Positions 48,236-61,760 are shown, counted from the stretch's first letter. The stretch is 64,000 bases of DNA from Euonymus europaeus (GCA_963580455.1 OY756962.1:13348001-13412000), one strand, 5' to 3'. Notes: a model not told the origin generated them from the letters alone. Numbers and translations: made by a program.

Positions 48236-51200
48236 TACGCGTATAAGCTTCCAAGATTATTTTGATTCCAAATCACGAACTTTCTAGGAGAAATGGACAA
48301 AACCGTTAAAAGCTCCTCCATAGAGAGAGTTGAGCAACTTCGAACCGTCAAAGTTGCTCGGTGTGCACTTTTTATTGTTCTTCTATATGAAATTTTATGA
48401 GTGTATGCTTTCTAGATTATTGCGATGCCAAAACACCAACTTTTTATCACAAATGGACAAAACCGTTAAAAGCCCTTCCATAGAGAGAGTTGAGCAACTT
48501 CGGACCAACAAAGTTGCTCGGGATACACTTTTTATTGTTCTTCTCTGTCAAATTTTACGAGTATAAGCTTCCTAGATTTTTTCGATGCTAAAACACCATC
48601 TTTCTATGAAAAATGGACAAAACCGTTAAAAGCCCCTCCATAGAGAGAGTTGAGCAACTTCGGACCATCAAAGTTTCTCGGTGTACACTTTTTATTGTTC
48701 TTCTATGTCAAATTTTACGCGTATAAGCTTCCAAGATTATTTCGATTCCAAATCACAAACTTTCTAGGAGAAATAGACCAAACCGTTAAAAGCTCCTCCA
48801 AAGAGAGAGTTGAGCAACTTCGAACCGTCAAAGTTGCTCGGTGTGCACTTTTTATTGTTCTTCTATGAGAAATTTTATGAGTATAAGCTTCCTAGATTAT
48901 TTCGATGCCAAAAAATGAACGTTTTACGACAAATGGACAAAACCGTTAAAAGCTCGTCCATAGAGAGACTTGAGCAACTTCGTACCAACAAAGTTGCTAG
49001 GGATACACTTTTTATTGTTCTTCTATATCAAATTTTACGAGTACATGCTTCCAAGATTATTTCGATGCCCAAACACCAACTTTTTATCACAAATGGACAA
49101 AACCGTTAAAAGCCCTTCCATAGAGAGTTCAGCAACTTCGGACCAACAAAGTTGCTCGGGATACACTTTTTATTGTTCTTCTTTGTCAAATTTTACGAGT
49201 ATAAGCTTCCAAGACTATTTCGATGCTAAAACACCATCTTTCTATGACAAATGGACAAAACCGTTAAAAGCCCCACCATAAAGAGAGTTGAGCAACTTCG
49301 GACCATCAAAGTTTCTCGGTATACACTTTTTATTGTTCTTCTATGTCAAATTTTACGCGTATAAGCTTCCAAGATTATTTCGATTCCAAATCACCAACTT
49401 TCTAGGAGAAATGGACAAAACCGTTAAAAGCTCCTCCAAAGAGAGAGTTGAGCAACTTCGAACCGTCAAAGTTGTTCGGTGTGCACTTTTTATTGTTCTT
49501 CTATCTGAAATTTTATGAGTATAAGCGTTCTAGATTATTGCGATGCCAAAAAATGAACGTTTTACGACAAATGGATAAAACCGTTAAAAGCTCCTCCATA
49601 GAGAGAGTTGAGCAACTTCGGACCAACAAAGTTGCTCCAGATACACTTTTTATTGTTTTTCTATGTCAAATTTTATAAGTATAAGCTTCCAAGATTATTT
49701 TGATGCCCAAACACCAACTTTTTATCACAAATGGACAAAACCGTTAAAAGCCCTTCCATAGAGAGAGTTGAGCAACTTCTGACCAACAAAGTTGCTCGGG
49801 ATACACTTTTTATTGTTCTTCTTTGTCAAGTTTTACGAGTATAAGCTTCCAAGACTATTTTGATGCTAAAACACCATCTTTCTATGACAAATGGACAAAA
49901 CCGTTAAAAGCCCCTCCATAGAGAGAGTTGAGCAACTTCGGACCATCAAAGTTTCTCGGTGTACATATTTTATTGTTCTTCTATGTCAAATTTTACGCGT
50001 ATAAGCTTGCAAGATTATTTCGATTCCGAATCACCAACTTTCTAGGTGAAATGGACAAAACCGTTAAAAGCTCCTCGAAAGAGAGAGTTGAGCAACTTCG
50101 AACCGTTAAAGTTGCTCGGTGTGCACTTTTTTTTGTTCTTCTATGAGAAATTTTATGAGTATAAGCTTCCTAGATTATTTCGATGCCAAAAAATGAACTT
50201 TTTACGACAAATGGACAAAACCGTTAAAAGCTCCTCCATAGAGAGAATTGTGCAACTTCGGACCAACGAAGTTGCTCGGGATACACTTTTTATTGTTCTT
50301 CTATATCAAATTTTATGAGTATAAGCTTCCAAGATTATTTCGATGCCCAAACACCAACTTTTTATCACAAATGGATAAAACCGTTAAAAGCCCTTCCATA
50401 GAGAGTTCAGCAACTTCGGACCAACAAAGTTGCTCGGGATACACTTTTTATTGTTCTTCTTTGTCAAATTTTACGAGTATAAGCTTCCAAGACTATTTCG
50501 ATGCTAAAACACCATCTTTCTATGACAAATGGACAAAACCGTTAAAAGCCCCTCCATAAAGAGAGTTGAGCAACTTCGGACCATCAAAGTTTCTCGGTGT
50601 ACACTTTTTATTGTTCTTTTATGTCAAATTTTACGCGTATAAGCTTCCAAGATTATTTTGATTCCAAATCACGAACTTTCTAGGAGAAATGGACAAAACC
50701 GTTAAAAGCTCCTCCATAGAGAGAGTTGAGCAACTTCGAACCGTCAAAGTTGCTCGGTGTGCACTTTTTATTGTTCTTCTATATGAAATTTTATGAGTGT
50801 ATGCTTTCTAGATTATTGCGATGCCAAAACACCAACTTTTTATCACAAATGGACAAAACCGTTAAAAGCCCTTCCATAGAGAGAGTTGAGCAACTTCGGA
50901 CCAACAAAGTTGCTCGGGATACACTTTTTATTGTTCTTCTCTGTCAAATTTTACGAGTATAAGCTTCCTAGATTTTTTCGATGCTAAAACACCATCTTTC
51001 TATGAAAAATGGACAAAACCGTTAAAAGCCCCTCCATAGAGAGAGTTGAGCAACTTCGGACCATCAAAGTTTCTCGGTGTACACTTTTTATTGTTCTTCT
51101 ATGTCAAATTTTACGCGTATAAGCTTCCAAGATTATTTCGATTCCAAATCACAAACTTTCTAGGAGAAATAGACCAAACCGTTAAAAGCTCCTCCAAAGA

Positions 51201-53030
51201 GAGAGTTGAGCAACTTCGAACCGTCAAAGTTGCTCGGTGTGCACTTTTTATTGTTCTTCTATGAGAAATTTTATGAGTATAAGCTTCCTAGATTATTTCG
51301 ATGCCAAAAAATGAACGTTTTACGACAAATGGACAAAACCGTTAAAAGCTCGTCCATAGAGAGACTTGAGCAACTTCGTACCAACAAAGTTGCTAGGGAT
51401 ACACTTTTTATTGTTCTTCTATATCAAATTTTACGAGTACATGCTTCCAAGATTATTTCGATGCCCAAACACCAACTTTTTATCACAAATGGACAAAACC
51501 GTTAAAAGCCCTTCCATAGAGAGTTCAGCAACTTCGGACCAACAAAGTTGCTCGGGATACACTTTTTATTGTTCTTCTTTGTCAAATTTTACGAGTATAA
51601 GCTTCCAAGACTATTTCGATGCTAAAACACCATCTTTCTATGACAAATGGACAAAACCGTTAAAAGCCCCACCATAAAGAGAGTTGAGCAACTTCGGACC
51701 ATCAAAGTTTCTCGGTATACACTTTTTATTGTTCTTCTATGTCAAATTTTACGCGTATAAGCTTCCAAGATTATTTCGATTCCAAATCACCAACTTTCTA
51801 GGAGAAATGGACAAAACCGTTAAAAGCTCCTCCAAAGAGAGAGTTGAGCAACTTCGAACCGTCAAAGTTGTTCGGTGTGCACTTTTTATTGTTCTTCTAT
51901 CTGAAATTTTATGAGTATAAGCGTTCTAGATTATTGCGATGCCAAAAAATGAACGTTTTACGACAAATGGATAAAACCGTTAAAAGCTCCTCCATAGAGA
52001 GAGTTGAGCAACTTCGGACCAACAAAGTTGCTCCAGATACACTTTTTATTGTTTTTCTATGTCAAATTTTATAAGTATAAGCTTCCAAGATTATTTTGAT
52101 GCCCAAACACCAACTTTTTATCACAAATGGACAAAACCGTTAAAAGCCCTTCCATAGAGAGAGTTGAGCAACTTCTGACCAACAAAGTTGCTCGGGATAC
52201 ACTTTTTATTGTTCTTCTTTGTCAAGTTTTACGAGTATAAGCTTCCAAGACTATTTTGATGCTAAAACACCATCTTTCTATGACAAATGGACAAAACCGT
52301 TAAAAGCCCCTCCATAGAGAGAGTTGAGCAACTTCGGACCATCAAAGTTTCTCGGTGTACATATTTTATTGTTCTTCTATGTCAAATTTTACGCGTATAA
52401 GCTTGCAAGATTATTTCGATTCCGAATCACCAACTTTCTAGGTGAAATGGACAAAACCGTTAAAAGCTCCTCGAAAGAGAGAGTTGAGCAACTTCGAACC
52501 GTTAAAGTTGCTCGGTGTGCACTTTTTTTTGTTCTTCTATGAGAAATTTTATGAGTATAAGCTTCCTAGATTATTTCGATGCCAAAAAATGAACTTTTTA
52601 CGACAAATGGACAAAACCGTTAAAAGCTCCTCCATAGAGAGAATTGTGCAACTTCGGACCAACGAAGTTGCTCGGGATACACTTTTTATTGTTCTTCTAT
52701 ATCAAATTTTATGAGTATAAGCTTCCAAGATTATTTCGATGCCCAAACACCAACTTTTTATCACAAATGGATAAAACCGTTAAAAGCCCTTCCATAGAGA
52801 GTTCAGCAACTTCGGACCAACAAAGTTGCTCGGGATACACTTTTTATTGTTCTTCTTTGTCAAATTTTACGAGTATAAGCTTCCAAGACTATTTCGATGC
52901 TAAAACACCATCTTTCTATGACAAATGGACAAAACCGTTAAAAGCCCCTCCATAAAGAGAGTTGAGCAACTTCGGACCATCAAAGTTTCTCGGTGTACAC
53001 TTTTTATTGTTCTTTTATGTCAAATTTTAC
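48235..53030. repeat. 15-mer HOR, 2,396 bp x 2
   Basis: About 48,235-50,634 repeats at about 50,634-53,030 with almost no difference. The period is 15 x 160 minus 4, from two shortened A-to-D junctions per unit (near 49,130 and 50,405; 51,525 and 52,801). Marks include GAGTGTATGC, AATAGACCAAACCG, GAGAGACTTGAG, GTTGCTAGGG, GAGTACATGC, CCCCACCATAAAG, CTCGGTATACAC, TCTATCTGAAATTTTATG, AAGCGTTCTAG, GTCAAGTTTTACG, GTACATATTT and AGAGAATTGTGC. Near identity of two 2.4-kb units implies a recent duplication. Confidence 0.93.
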
Positions 53031-54310
53031 GCGTATAAGCTTCCAAGATTATTTCGATTCCAAATCACCAACTTTCTAGGAGAAATGGACAAAACCGTTA
53101 AAAGCTCCCCCAAAGAGAGAGTTGAGCAACTTCGAACCGTCAAAGTTGTTCGGTGTGCACTTTTTATTGTTCTTCTATCTGAAATTTTATGAGTATAAGC
53201 GTTCTAGATTATTGCGATGCCAAAAAATGAACGTTTTACGACAAATGGATAAAACCGTTAAAAGCTCCTCCATAGAGAGAGTTGAGCAACTTCGGACCAA
53301 CAAAGTTGCTCCAGATACACTTTTTATTGTTTTTCTATGTCAAATTTTATAAGTATAAGCTTCCAAGATTATTTTGATGCCCAAACACCAACTTTTTATC
53401 ACAAATGGACAAAACCGTTAAAAGCCCTTCCATAGAGAGAGTTGAGCAACTTCTGACCAACAAAGTTGCTCGGGATACACTTTTTATTGTTCTTCTCTGT
53501 CAAATTTTACGAGTATAAGCTTCCTAGATTTTTTCGATGCTAAAACACCATCTTTCTATGAAAAATGGACAAAACCGTTAAAAGCCCCTCCATAGAGAGA
53601 GTTGAGCAACTTCGGACCATCAAAGTTTCTCGGTGTACACTTTTTATTGTTCTTCTATGTCAAATTTTACGCGTATAAGCTTCCAAGATTATTTCGATTC
53701 CAAATCACAAACTTTCTAGGAGAAATAGACCAAACCGTTAAAAGCTCCTCCAAAGAGAGAGTTGAGCAACTTCGAACCGTCAAAGTTGCTCGGTGTGCAC
53801 TTTTTATTGTTCTTCTATGAGAAATTTTATGAGTATAAGCTTCCTAGATTATTTCGATGCCAAAAAATGAACGTTTTACGACAAATGGACAAAACCGTTA
53901 AAAGCTCGTCCATAGAGAGACTTGAGCAACTTCGTACCAACAAAGTTGCTAGGGATACACTTTTTATTGTTCTTCTATATCAAATTTTACGAGTACATGC
54001 TTCCAAGATTATTTCGATGCCCAAACACAAACTTTTTATCACAAATGGACAAAACCGATAAAAGCCCTTCCATAGAGAGTTCAGCAACTTCGGACCAACA
54101 AAGTTGGTCGGGATACACTTTTTATTGTTCTTCTTTGTCAAATTTTACGAGTATAAGCTTCCAAGGCTATTTCTATGCTAAAACACCATCTTTCTATGAC
54201 AAATGGACAAAACCTTTAAAAGCCCCTCCATAGAGAGAGTTGAGCAACTTCGGACCATCAAAGTTTCTCGGTGTACACCTTTTATTGTTCTTCGATGTCA
54301 AATTTTACGC
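53030..54310. repeat. Recombinant junction segment after the 15-mer
   Basis: About 53,030-53,480 follows the second 15-mer copy at offset 1,278 (matching 51,752-52,202). It then switches to match 50,924 onward at offset 2,556 (TTCTCTGTCAAATTTTACG, CTAGATTTTTTCGATG, TATGAAAAATGG). Past about 54,080 it carries marks of the 10-mer block (AGTTGGTCGGG, AAAACCTTTAAAAG, TCTTCGATGTC). It is therefore a patchwork of three neighbouring sequences. Confidence 0.8.
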
Positions 54311-57300
54311 GTATAAGCTTCCAAGATTATTTCGATTCCAAATCACCAACTTTCTAGGAGAAATGGATAAAACCGTTAAAAGCTACTCCAAAGAGAGAGT
54401 TGAGCAACTTCGAACCGTCAAAGTTGCTCGATGTGCAATTTTTATTGTTCTTCTATGTGAAAATTTATGAGTATAAGCTTTCTAGATTATTGCGATGCCA
54501 AAAAATGAACGTTTTACGACAAATGGACAAAACCGTTAAAAGCTCCTCCATAGAGAGAGTTGAGCAACTTCGGACCAACAAAGTTGCTCCGGATACACTT
54601 TTTATTGTTTTTCTATGTCAAATTTTACAAGTATAAGCTTCCAAGATTATTTCGATCCCCAAACACCAACTTTCTATCACAAATGGACAAAACCGTTAAA
54701 AGCCCTTCCATAGAGAGAGTTGAGCAACTTCAGACCAACAAAGTTGCTCGGGATACACTTTTTATTGTTCTTCTCTGTCAAATTTTACGAGTATAAGCTT
54801 CCTAGATTTTTTCGATGCTAAAACACCATCTTTCTATGACAAATGGACAAAACCGTTAAAAGCCCCTCCATAGAGAGAGTTGAGCAACTTCGGACCATGA
54901 AAGTTTCTCGGTGTACACTTTTTATTGTTCTTCTATGTCAAATTTTACGCGTATAAGCTTCCAAGATTATTTCGATTCCAAATCACAAACTTTCTATGAA
55001 AAATGGACAAAACCGTTAAAAGCTCCTCCATAGAGAGAGTTGAGCAACTTCGAACCGTCAAAGTTGCTCGGTGTGCACTTTTTATTGTTCTTCTATGAGA
55101 AATTTTATGAGTATAAGCTTCCTAGATTATTTCGATGCCAAAAAATGAACTTTTTACGACAAATGGACAAAACCGTTAAAAGCTCCTCCATAGCGAGAGT
55201 TGAGCAACTTCGGACCAACAAAGTTGCTCGGGATACACTTTTTATTGTTCTTCTATGTCAAATTTTACGAGTATAAGCTTCCAAGATTATTTCGACGCCC
55301 AAACACCAACTTTTTATCACAAATGGACAAAACCGTTAAAAGTCCTTCCATAGAGAGAGTTGAGCAACTTCGGACCAACAAAGTTGCTCGGGATACACTT
55401 TTTATTGTTCTTCTCTGTCAAATTTTACGAGTATAAGCTTCCAAGACTATTTCGATGCTAAAACACCATCTTTCTATGACAAATGGACAAAACCGTTAAA
55501 AGCCTCTCCATAGAAAGTGTTGAGCAACTTCGGACCATCAAAGTTTCTCGGTATACACTTTTTATTGTTCTTCTATGTAAAATTTTACGCGTATAAGCTT
55601 CCAAGATTATTTTGATTCCAAATCACGAACTTTCTAGGAGAAATGGACAAAACCGTTAAAAGCTCCTCCATAGAGAGAGTTGAGCAACTTTGAACAGTCA
55701 AAGTTGCTCGGTGTGCACTTTTTATTGTTCTTCTATATGAAATTTTATGAGTATAAGCTTTCTAGATTATTGCGATGCCAAAACAACAACTTTTTATCAC
55801 AAATGGACAAAACCGTTAAAAGCCCTTCCATAGAGAGAGTTGAGCAACTTCGGACCAACAAAGTTGCTCGGGATACACTTTTTATTGTTCTTCTTTGTCA
55901 AATTTTATGAGTATAAGCTTCCAAGATTATTTCGATGCCCAAACACCATCTTTCTATCACAAATGGACAAAACCGTTAAAAGCCCTTCCATAGAGAGAGT
56001 TGAGCAACTTCGGACCAACAAAGTTGCTCGGGATACACTTTTTATTGTTCTTCTTTGTCAAGTTTTACGAGTATAATCTTCCAAGACTATTTTGATGCTA
56101 AAACACCATATTTCTATGAAAAATGGACAAAACTGTTAAAAGCCCCTCCATAGAGAGAGTAGAGCAACTTCGAACCATCAAAGTTTCTCGGTCTACACTT
56201 TTTATTGTTCTTCTATGTCAAATTTTACGCGTATAAGCTTCCAAGATTATTTCGATTCCAAATCACCAACTTTCTAGGAGAAATGGACAAAACCGTTAAA
56301 AGCTCCTCCAAAGAGAGAGTTGAGCAACTTCGAACCGTCAAAGTTGCTCGGTGTGCACTTTTTTTTGTTCTTCTATGAGAAATTTTATGAGTATAAGCTT
56401 CCTAGATTATTTCGATGCCAAAAAATGAACTTTTTACGACAAATGGACAAAACCGTTAAAAGCTCCTCCATAGAGAGAGTTGTGCAACTTCGGACCAACG
56501 AAGTTGCTCGGGATACACTTTTTATTGTTCTTCTATATCAAATTTTACGAGTATAAGCTTCCAAGATTATTTCGATGCCCAAACACCAACTTTTTATCAC
56601 AAATGGACAAAACCGTTAAAAGGCCTTCCATAGAGAGAGTTGAGCAACTTCGGACCAACAAAGTTGCTCGGGATACACTTTTTATTGTTCTTCTTTGTCA
56701 AATTTTATGAGTATAAGCTTCCAAGATTATTTCGATGCCCAAACACCATCTTTCTATCACAAATGGACAAAACCGTTAAAAGCCCTTCCATAGAGAGTTC
56801 AGCAACTCCGGACCAACAAAGTTGCTCGGGATACACTTTTTATTGTTCTTCTTTGTCAAATTTTACGAGTATAAGCTTCCAAGACTATTTTGCTGCTAAA
56901 ACACCATCTTTCTATGACAAATGGACAAAACCGTTAAAAGCCCCTCCATAGAGAGAGTTGAACAACTTCGGACCATCAAAGTTTCTCGGTGTACACTTTT
57001 TATTGTTCTTCTATGTCAAATTTTACGCGTATAAGCTTCCAAGATTATTTCGATTCCAAATCACCAACTTTCTAGGAGAAATGGACAAAACCATTAAAAG
57101 CTCCTCCAAAGAGAGAGTTGAGCAACTTCGAACCGTCAAAGTTGCTCGGTGTGCACTTTTTATTGTTCTTCTATGTGAAATTTTATGAGTATAAGCTTTC
57201 TAGATTATTGCGATGACAAAAAATTAACTTTTTACGACAAATGTACAAAACCGTTAAAAGCTCCTCCATAGAGAGAGTTGAGCAACCTCGGACCAACAAA

Positions 57301-60300
57301 GTTGCTCCGGATACACTTTTTATTGTTTTTCTATGTCAAATTTTACAAGTATAAGCTTCCAAGATTATTTCGATGCCCAAACACGAACTTTTTATCACAA
57401 ATGGACAAAATCGTTAAAAGCCCTTGCATAGAGAGAGTTGAGCAACTTCAGACCAACAAAGTTGTTCGGGATACACTTTTTATTGTTCCTCTCTGTCAAA
57501 TTTTACGAGTATAAGTTTCCTAGATTATTTCGATGCTAAAACTCCATCTTTCTATAAAAAATGGAAAAAACCATTAAAAGCCCCTCCATAGAGAGAGTTG
57601 AGCAACTTCGGACCATCAAAGTTGCTCGATGTACACTTTTTATTGTTCTTCTATGTCAAATTTTACGCGTATAAGCTTCCAAGATTATTTCGATTCCAAA
57701 TCACCAACTTTCTAGGAGAAATGGATAAAATCGTTAAAAGCTACTCCAAAGAGAGAGTTGAGCAACTTCGAACCGTCAAAGTTGCTCGATGTGCACTTTT
57801 TATTGTTCTTCTATGTGAAAATTTATGAGTATAAGCTTTCTAGATTATTGCGATGCCAAAAAATGAACGTTTTACGACAAATGGACAAAACCGTTAAAAG
57901 CTCCTCCATAGAGAGAGTTGAGCAACTTCGGACCAACAAAGTTGCTCCGGATACACTTTTTATTGTTTTTCTATGTCAAATTTTACAAGTATAAGCTTCC
58001 AAGATTATTTCGATCCCCAAACATCAACTTTCTATCACAAATGGACAAAACCGTTAAAAGCCCTTCCATAGAGAGAGTTGAGCAACTTCAGACCAACAAA
58101 GTTGCTCGGGATACACTTTTTATTGTTCTTCTCTGTCAAATTTTACGAGTATAAGCTTCCTAGATTTTTTCGATGCTAAAACACCATCTTTCTATGACAA
58201 ATGGACAAAACCGTTAAAAGCCCCTCCATAGAGAGAGTTGAGCAACTTCGGACCATGAAAGTTTCTCGGTGTACACTTTTTATTGTTCTTCTATGTCAAA
58301 TTTTACGCGTATAAGCTTCCAAGATTATTTCGATTCCAAATCACAAACTTTCTATGAAAAATGGACAAAACCGTTAAAAGCTCCTCCATAGAGAGAGTTG
58401 AGCAACTTCGAACCGTCAAAGTTGCTCGGTGTGCACTTTTTATTGTTCTTCTATGAGAAATTTTATGAGTATAAGCTTCCTAGATTATTTCGATGCCAAA
58501 AAATGAACTTTTTACGACAAATGGACAAAACCGTTAAAAGCTCCTCCATAGCGAGAGTTGAGCAACTTCGGACCAACAAAGTTGCTCGGGATACACTTTT
58601 TATTGTTCTTCTATGTCAAATTTTACGAGTATAAGCTTCCAAGATTATTTCGACGCCCAAACACCAACTTTTTATCACAAATGGACAAAACCGTTAAAAG
58701 TCCTTCCATAGAGAGAGTTGAGCAACTTCGGACCAACAAAGTTGCTCGGGATACACTTTTTATTGTTCTTCTCTGTCAAATTTTACGAGTATAAGCTTCC
58801 AAGACTATTTCGATGCTAAAACACCATCTTTCTATGACAAATGGACAAAACCGTTAAAAGCCTCTCCATAGAAAGTGTTGAGCAACTTCGGACCATCAAA
58901 GTTTCTCGGTATACACTTTTTATTGTTCTTCTATGTAAAATTTTACGCGTATAAGCTTCCAAGATTATTTTGATTCCAAATCACGAACTTTCTAGGAGAA
59001 ATGGACAAAACCGTTAAAAGCTCCTCCATAGAGAGAGTTGAGCAACTTTGAACCGTCAAAGTTGCTCGGTGTGCACTTTTTATTGTTCTTCTATATGAAA
59101 TTTTATGAGTATAAGCTTTCTAGATTATTGCGATGCCAAAACAACAACTTTTTATCACAAATGGACAAAACCGTTAAAAGCCCTTCCATAGAGAGAGTTG
59201 AGCAACTTCGGACCAACAAAGTTGCTCGGGATACACTTTTTATTGTTCTTCTTTGTCAAATTTTATGAGTATAAGCTTCCAAGATTATTTCGATGCCCAA
59301 ACACCATCTTTCTATCACAAATGGACAAAACCGTTAAAAGCCCTTCCATAGAGAGAGTTGAGCAACTTCGGACCAACAAAGTTGCTCGGGATACACTTTT
59401 TATTGTTCTTCTTTGTCAAGTTTTACGAGTATAATCTTCCAAGACTATTTTGATGCTAAAACACCATCTTTCTATGAAAAATGGACAAAACTGTTAAAAG
59501 CCCCTCCATAGAGAGAGTAGAGCAACTTCGGACCATCAAAGTTTCTCGGTCTACACTTTTTATTGTTCTTCTATGTCAAATTTTACGCGTATAAGCTTCC
59601 AAGATTATTTCGATTCCAAATCACCAACTTTCTAGGAGAAATGGACAAAACCGTTAAAAGCTCCTCCAAAGAGAGAGTTGAGCAACTTCGAACCGTCAAA
59701 GTTGCTCGGTGTGCACTTTTTTTTGTTCTTCTATGAGAAATTTTATGAGTATAAGCTTCCTAGATTATTTCGATGCCAAAAAATGAACTTTTTACGACAA
59801 ATGGACAAAACCGTTAAAAGCTCCTCCATAGAGAGAGTTGTGCAACTTCGGACCAACGAAGTTGCTCGGGATACACTTTTTATTGTTCTTCTATATCAAA
59901 TTTTACGAGTATAAGCTTCCAAGATTATTTCGATGCCCAAACACCAACTTTTTATCACAAATGGACAAAACCGTTAAAAGGCCTTCCATAGAGAGAGTTG
60001 AGCAACTTCGGACCAACAAAGTTGCTCGGGATACACTTTTTATTGTTCTTCTTTGTCAAATTTTATGAGTATAAGCTTCCAAGATTATTTCGATGCCCAA
60101 ACACCATCTTTCTATCACAAATGGACAAAACCGTTAAAAGCCCTTCCATAGAGAGTTCAGCAACTCCGGACCAACAAAGTTGCTCGGGATACACTTTTTA
60201 TTGTTCTTCTTTGTCAAATTTTACGAGTATAAGCTTCCAAGACTATTTTGCTGCTAAAACACCATCTTTCTATGACAAATGGACAAAACCGTTAAAAGCC

Positions 60301-61066
60301 CCTCCATAGAGAGAGTTGAACAACTTCGGACCATCAAAGTTTCTCGGTGTACACTTTTTATTGTTCTTCTATGTCAAATTTTACGCGTATAAGCTTCCAA
60401 GATTATTTCGATTCCAAATCACCAACTTTCTAGGAGAAATGGACAAAACCATTAAAAGCTCCTCCAAAGAGAGAGTTGAGCAACTTCGAACCGTCAAAGT
60501 TGCTCGGTGTGCACTTTTTATTGTTCTTCTATGTGAAATTTTATGAGTATAAGCTTTCTAGATTATTGCGATGACAAAAAATTAACTTTTTACGACAAAT
60601 GTACAAAACCGTTAAAAGCTCCTCCATAGAGAGAGTTGAGCAACCTCGGACCAACAAAGTTGCTCCGGATACACTTTTTATTGTTTTTCTATGTCAAATT
60701 TTACAAGTATAAGCTTCCAAGATTATTTCGATGCCCAAACACGAACTTTTTATCACAAATGGACAAAATCGTTAAAAGCCCTTGCATAGAGAGAGTTGAG
60801 CAACTTCAGACCAACAAAGTTGTTCGGGATACACTTTTTATTGTTCCTCTCTGTCAAATTTTACGAGTATAAGTTTCCTAGATTATTTCGATGCTAAAAC
60901 TCCATCTTTCTATAAAAAATGGAAAAAACCATTAAAAGCCCCTCCATAGAGAGAGTTGAGCAACTTCGGACCATCAAAGTTGCTCGATGTACACTTTTTA
61001 TTGTTCTTCTATGTCAAATTTTACGCGTATAAGCTTCCAAGATTATTTCGATTCCAAATCACCAAC
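54310..61066. repeat. 21-mer HOR, 3,358 bp x 2
   Basis: About 54,310-57,668 repeats at about 57,668-61,066 at a constant offset of 3,358 (21 x 160 minus 2). The 2-bp deficit is one shortened junction per unit (AGAGAGTTCAGCAACTCCGG near 56,797 and 60,153). Shared marks include AAGCTACTCCAAAG, GAAAATTTATGAG, TTCGATCCCC, CATGAAAGTTTC, CCATAGCGAGAG, TTCGACGCCC, CAAAACAACAAC, AAGGCCTTCC, ATTTTGCTGC, GATGACAAAAAATTAAC and CCCTTGCATAG. Few differences separate the copies, for example CACCATATTTC near 56,105 against CACCATCTTTC near 59,461. Confidence 0.93.
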
Positions 61067-61760
61067 ATTCTATGAGAAATGGACAAAACTGTTAAAAGCT
61101 CCTCCATAGAGAGAGTTGAACAACTTCGAACCGTCAAAGTTGCTCGGTGTGCACTTTTTATTGTTCTTCTATGTGAAATTTTATGAGTATAAGCTTTCTA
61201 GATTATTGCGATGACAAAAAATTAACTTTTTACGACAAATGTACAAAACCGTTAAAAGCTCCTCCATAGAGAGAGTTGAGCAACTTCGGACCAACAAAGT
61301 TGCTCCGGATACACTTTTTATTGTTTTTCTATGTCAAATTTTACAAGTATAAGCTTCCAAGATTATTTCGATGCCCAAACACGAACTTTTTATCACAAAT
61401 GGACAAAATCGTTAAAAGCCCTTGCATAGAGAGAGTTGAGCAACTTCAGACCAACAAAGTTGTTCGGGATACACTTTTTATTGTTCCTCTCTGTCAAATT
61501 TTACGAGTATAAGCTTCCTAGATTATTTCGATGCTAAAACTCCATCTTTCTATAAAAAATGGAAAAAACCGTTAAAAGCCCCTCCATAGAGAGAGTTGAG
61601 CAACTTCGGACCATCAAAGTTGCTCGATGTACACTTTTTATTGTTCTTCTATGTCAAATTTTACGCGTATAAGCTTCCAAGATTATTTCGATTCCAAATC
61701 ACCAACTTTCTATGAGAAATGGACAAAACCGTTAAAAGCTCCTCCATAGAGAGAGTTGAG
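60480..61760. repeat. Tetramer tandem duplication, 640 bp x 2
   Basis: About 60,480-61,120 repeats at about 61,120-61,760. Shared marks are GATGACAAAAAATTAAC, CAAATGTACAAAACCG, CACGAAC, CCCTTGCATAG, GTTGTTCGGG, TTGTTCCTCTCTG, CTCCATC with TATAAAAAATGGAAAAAACC, and GCTCGATGTACAC. The duplicated tetramer is the last four monomers of the 21-mer, so it arose at the edge of that block. Confidence 0.85.
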
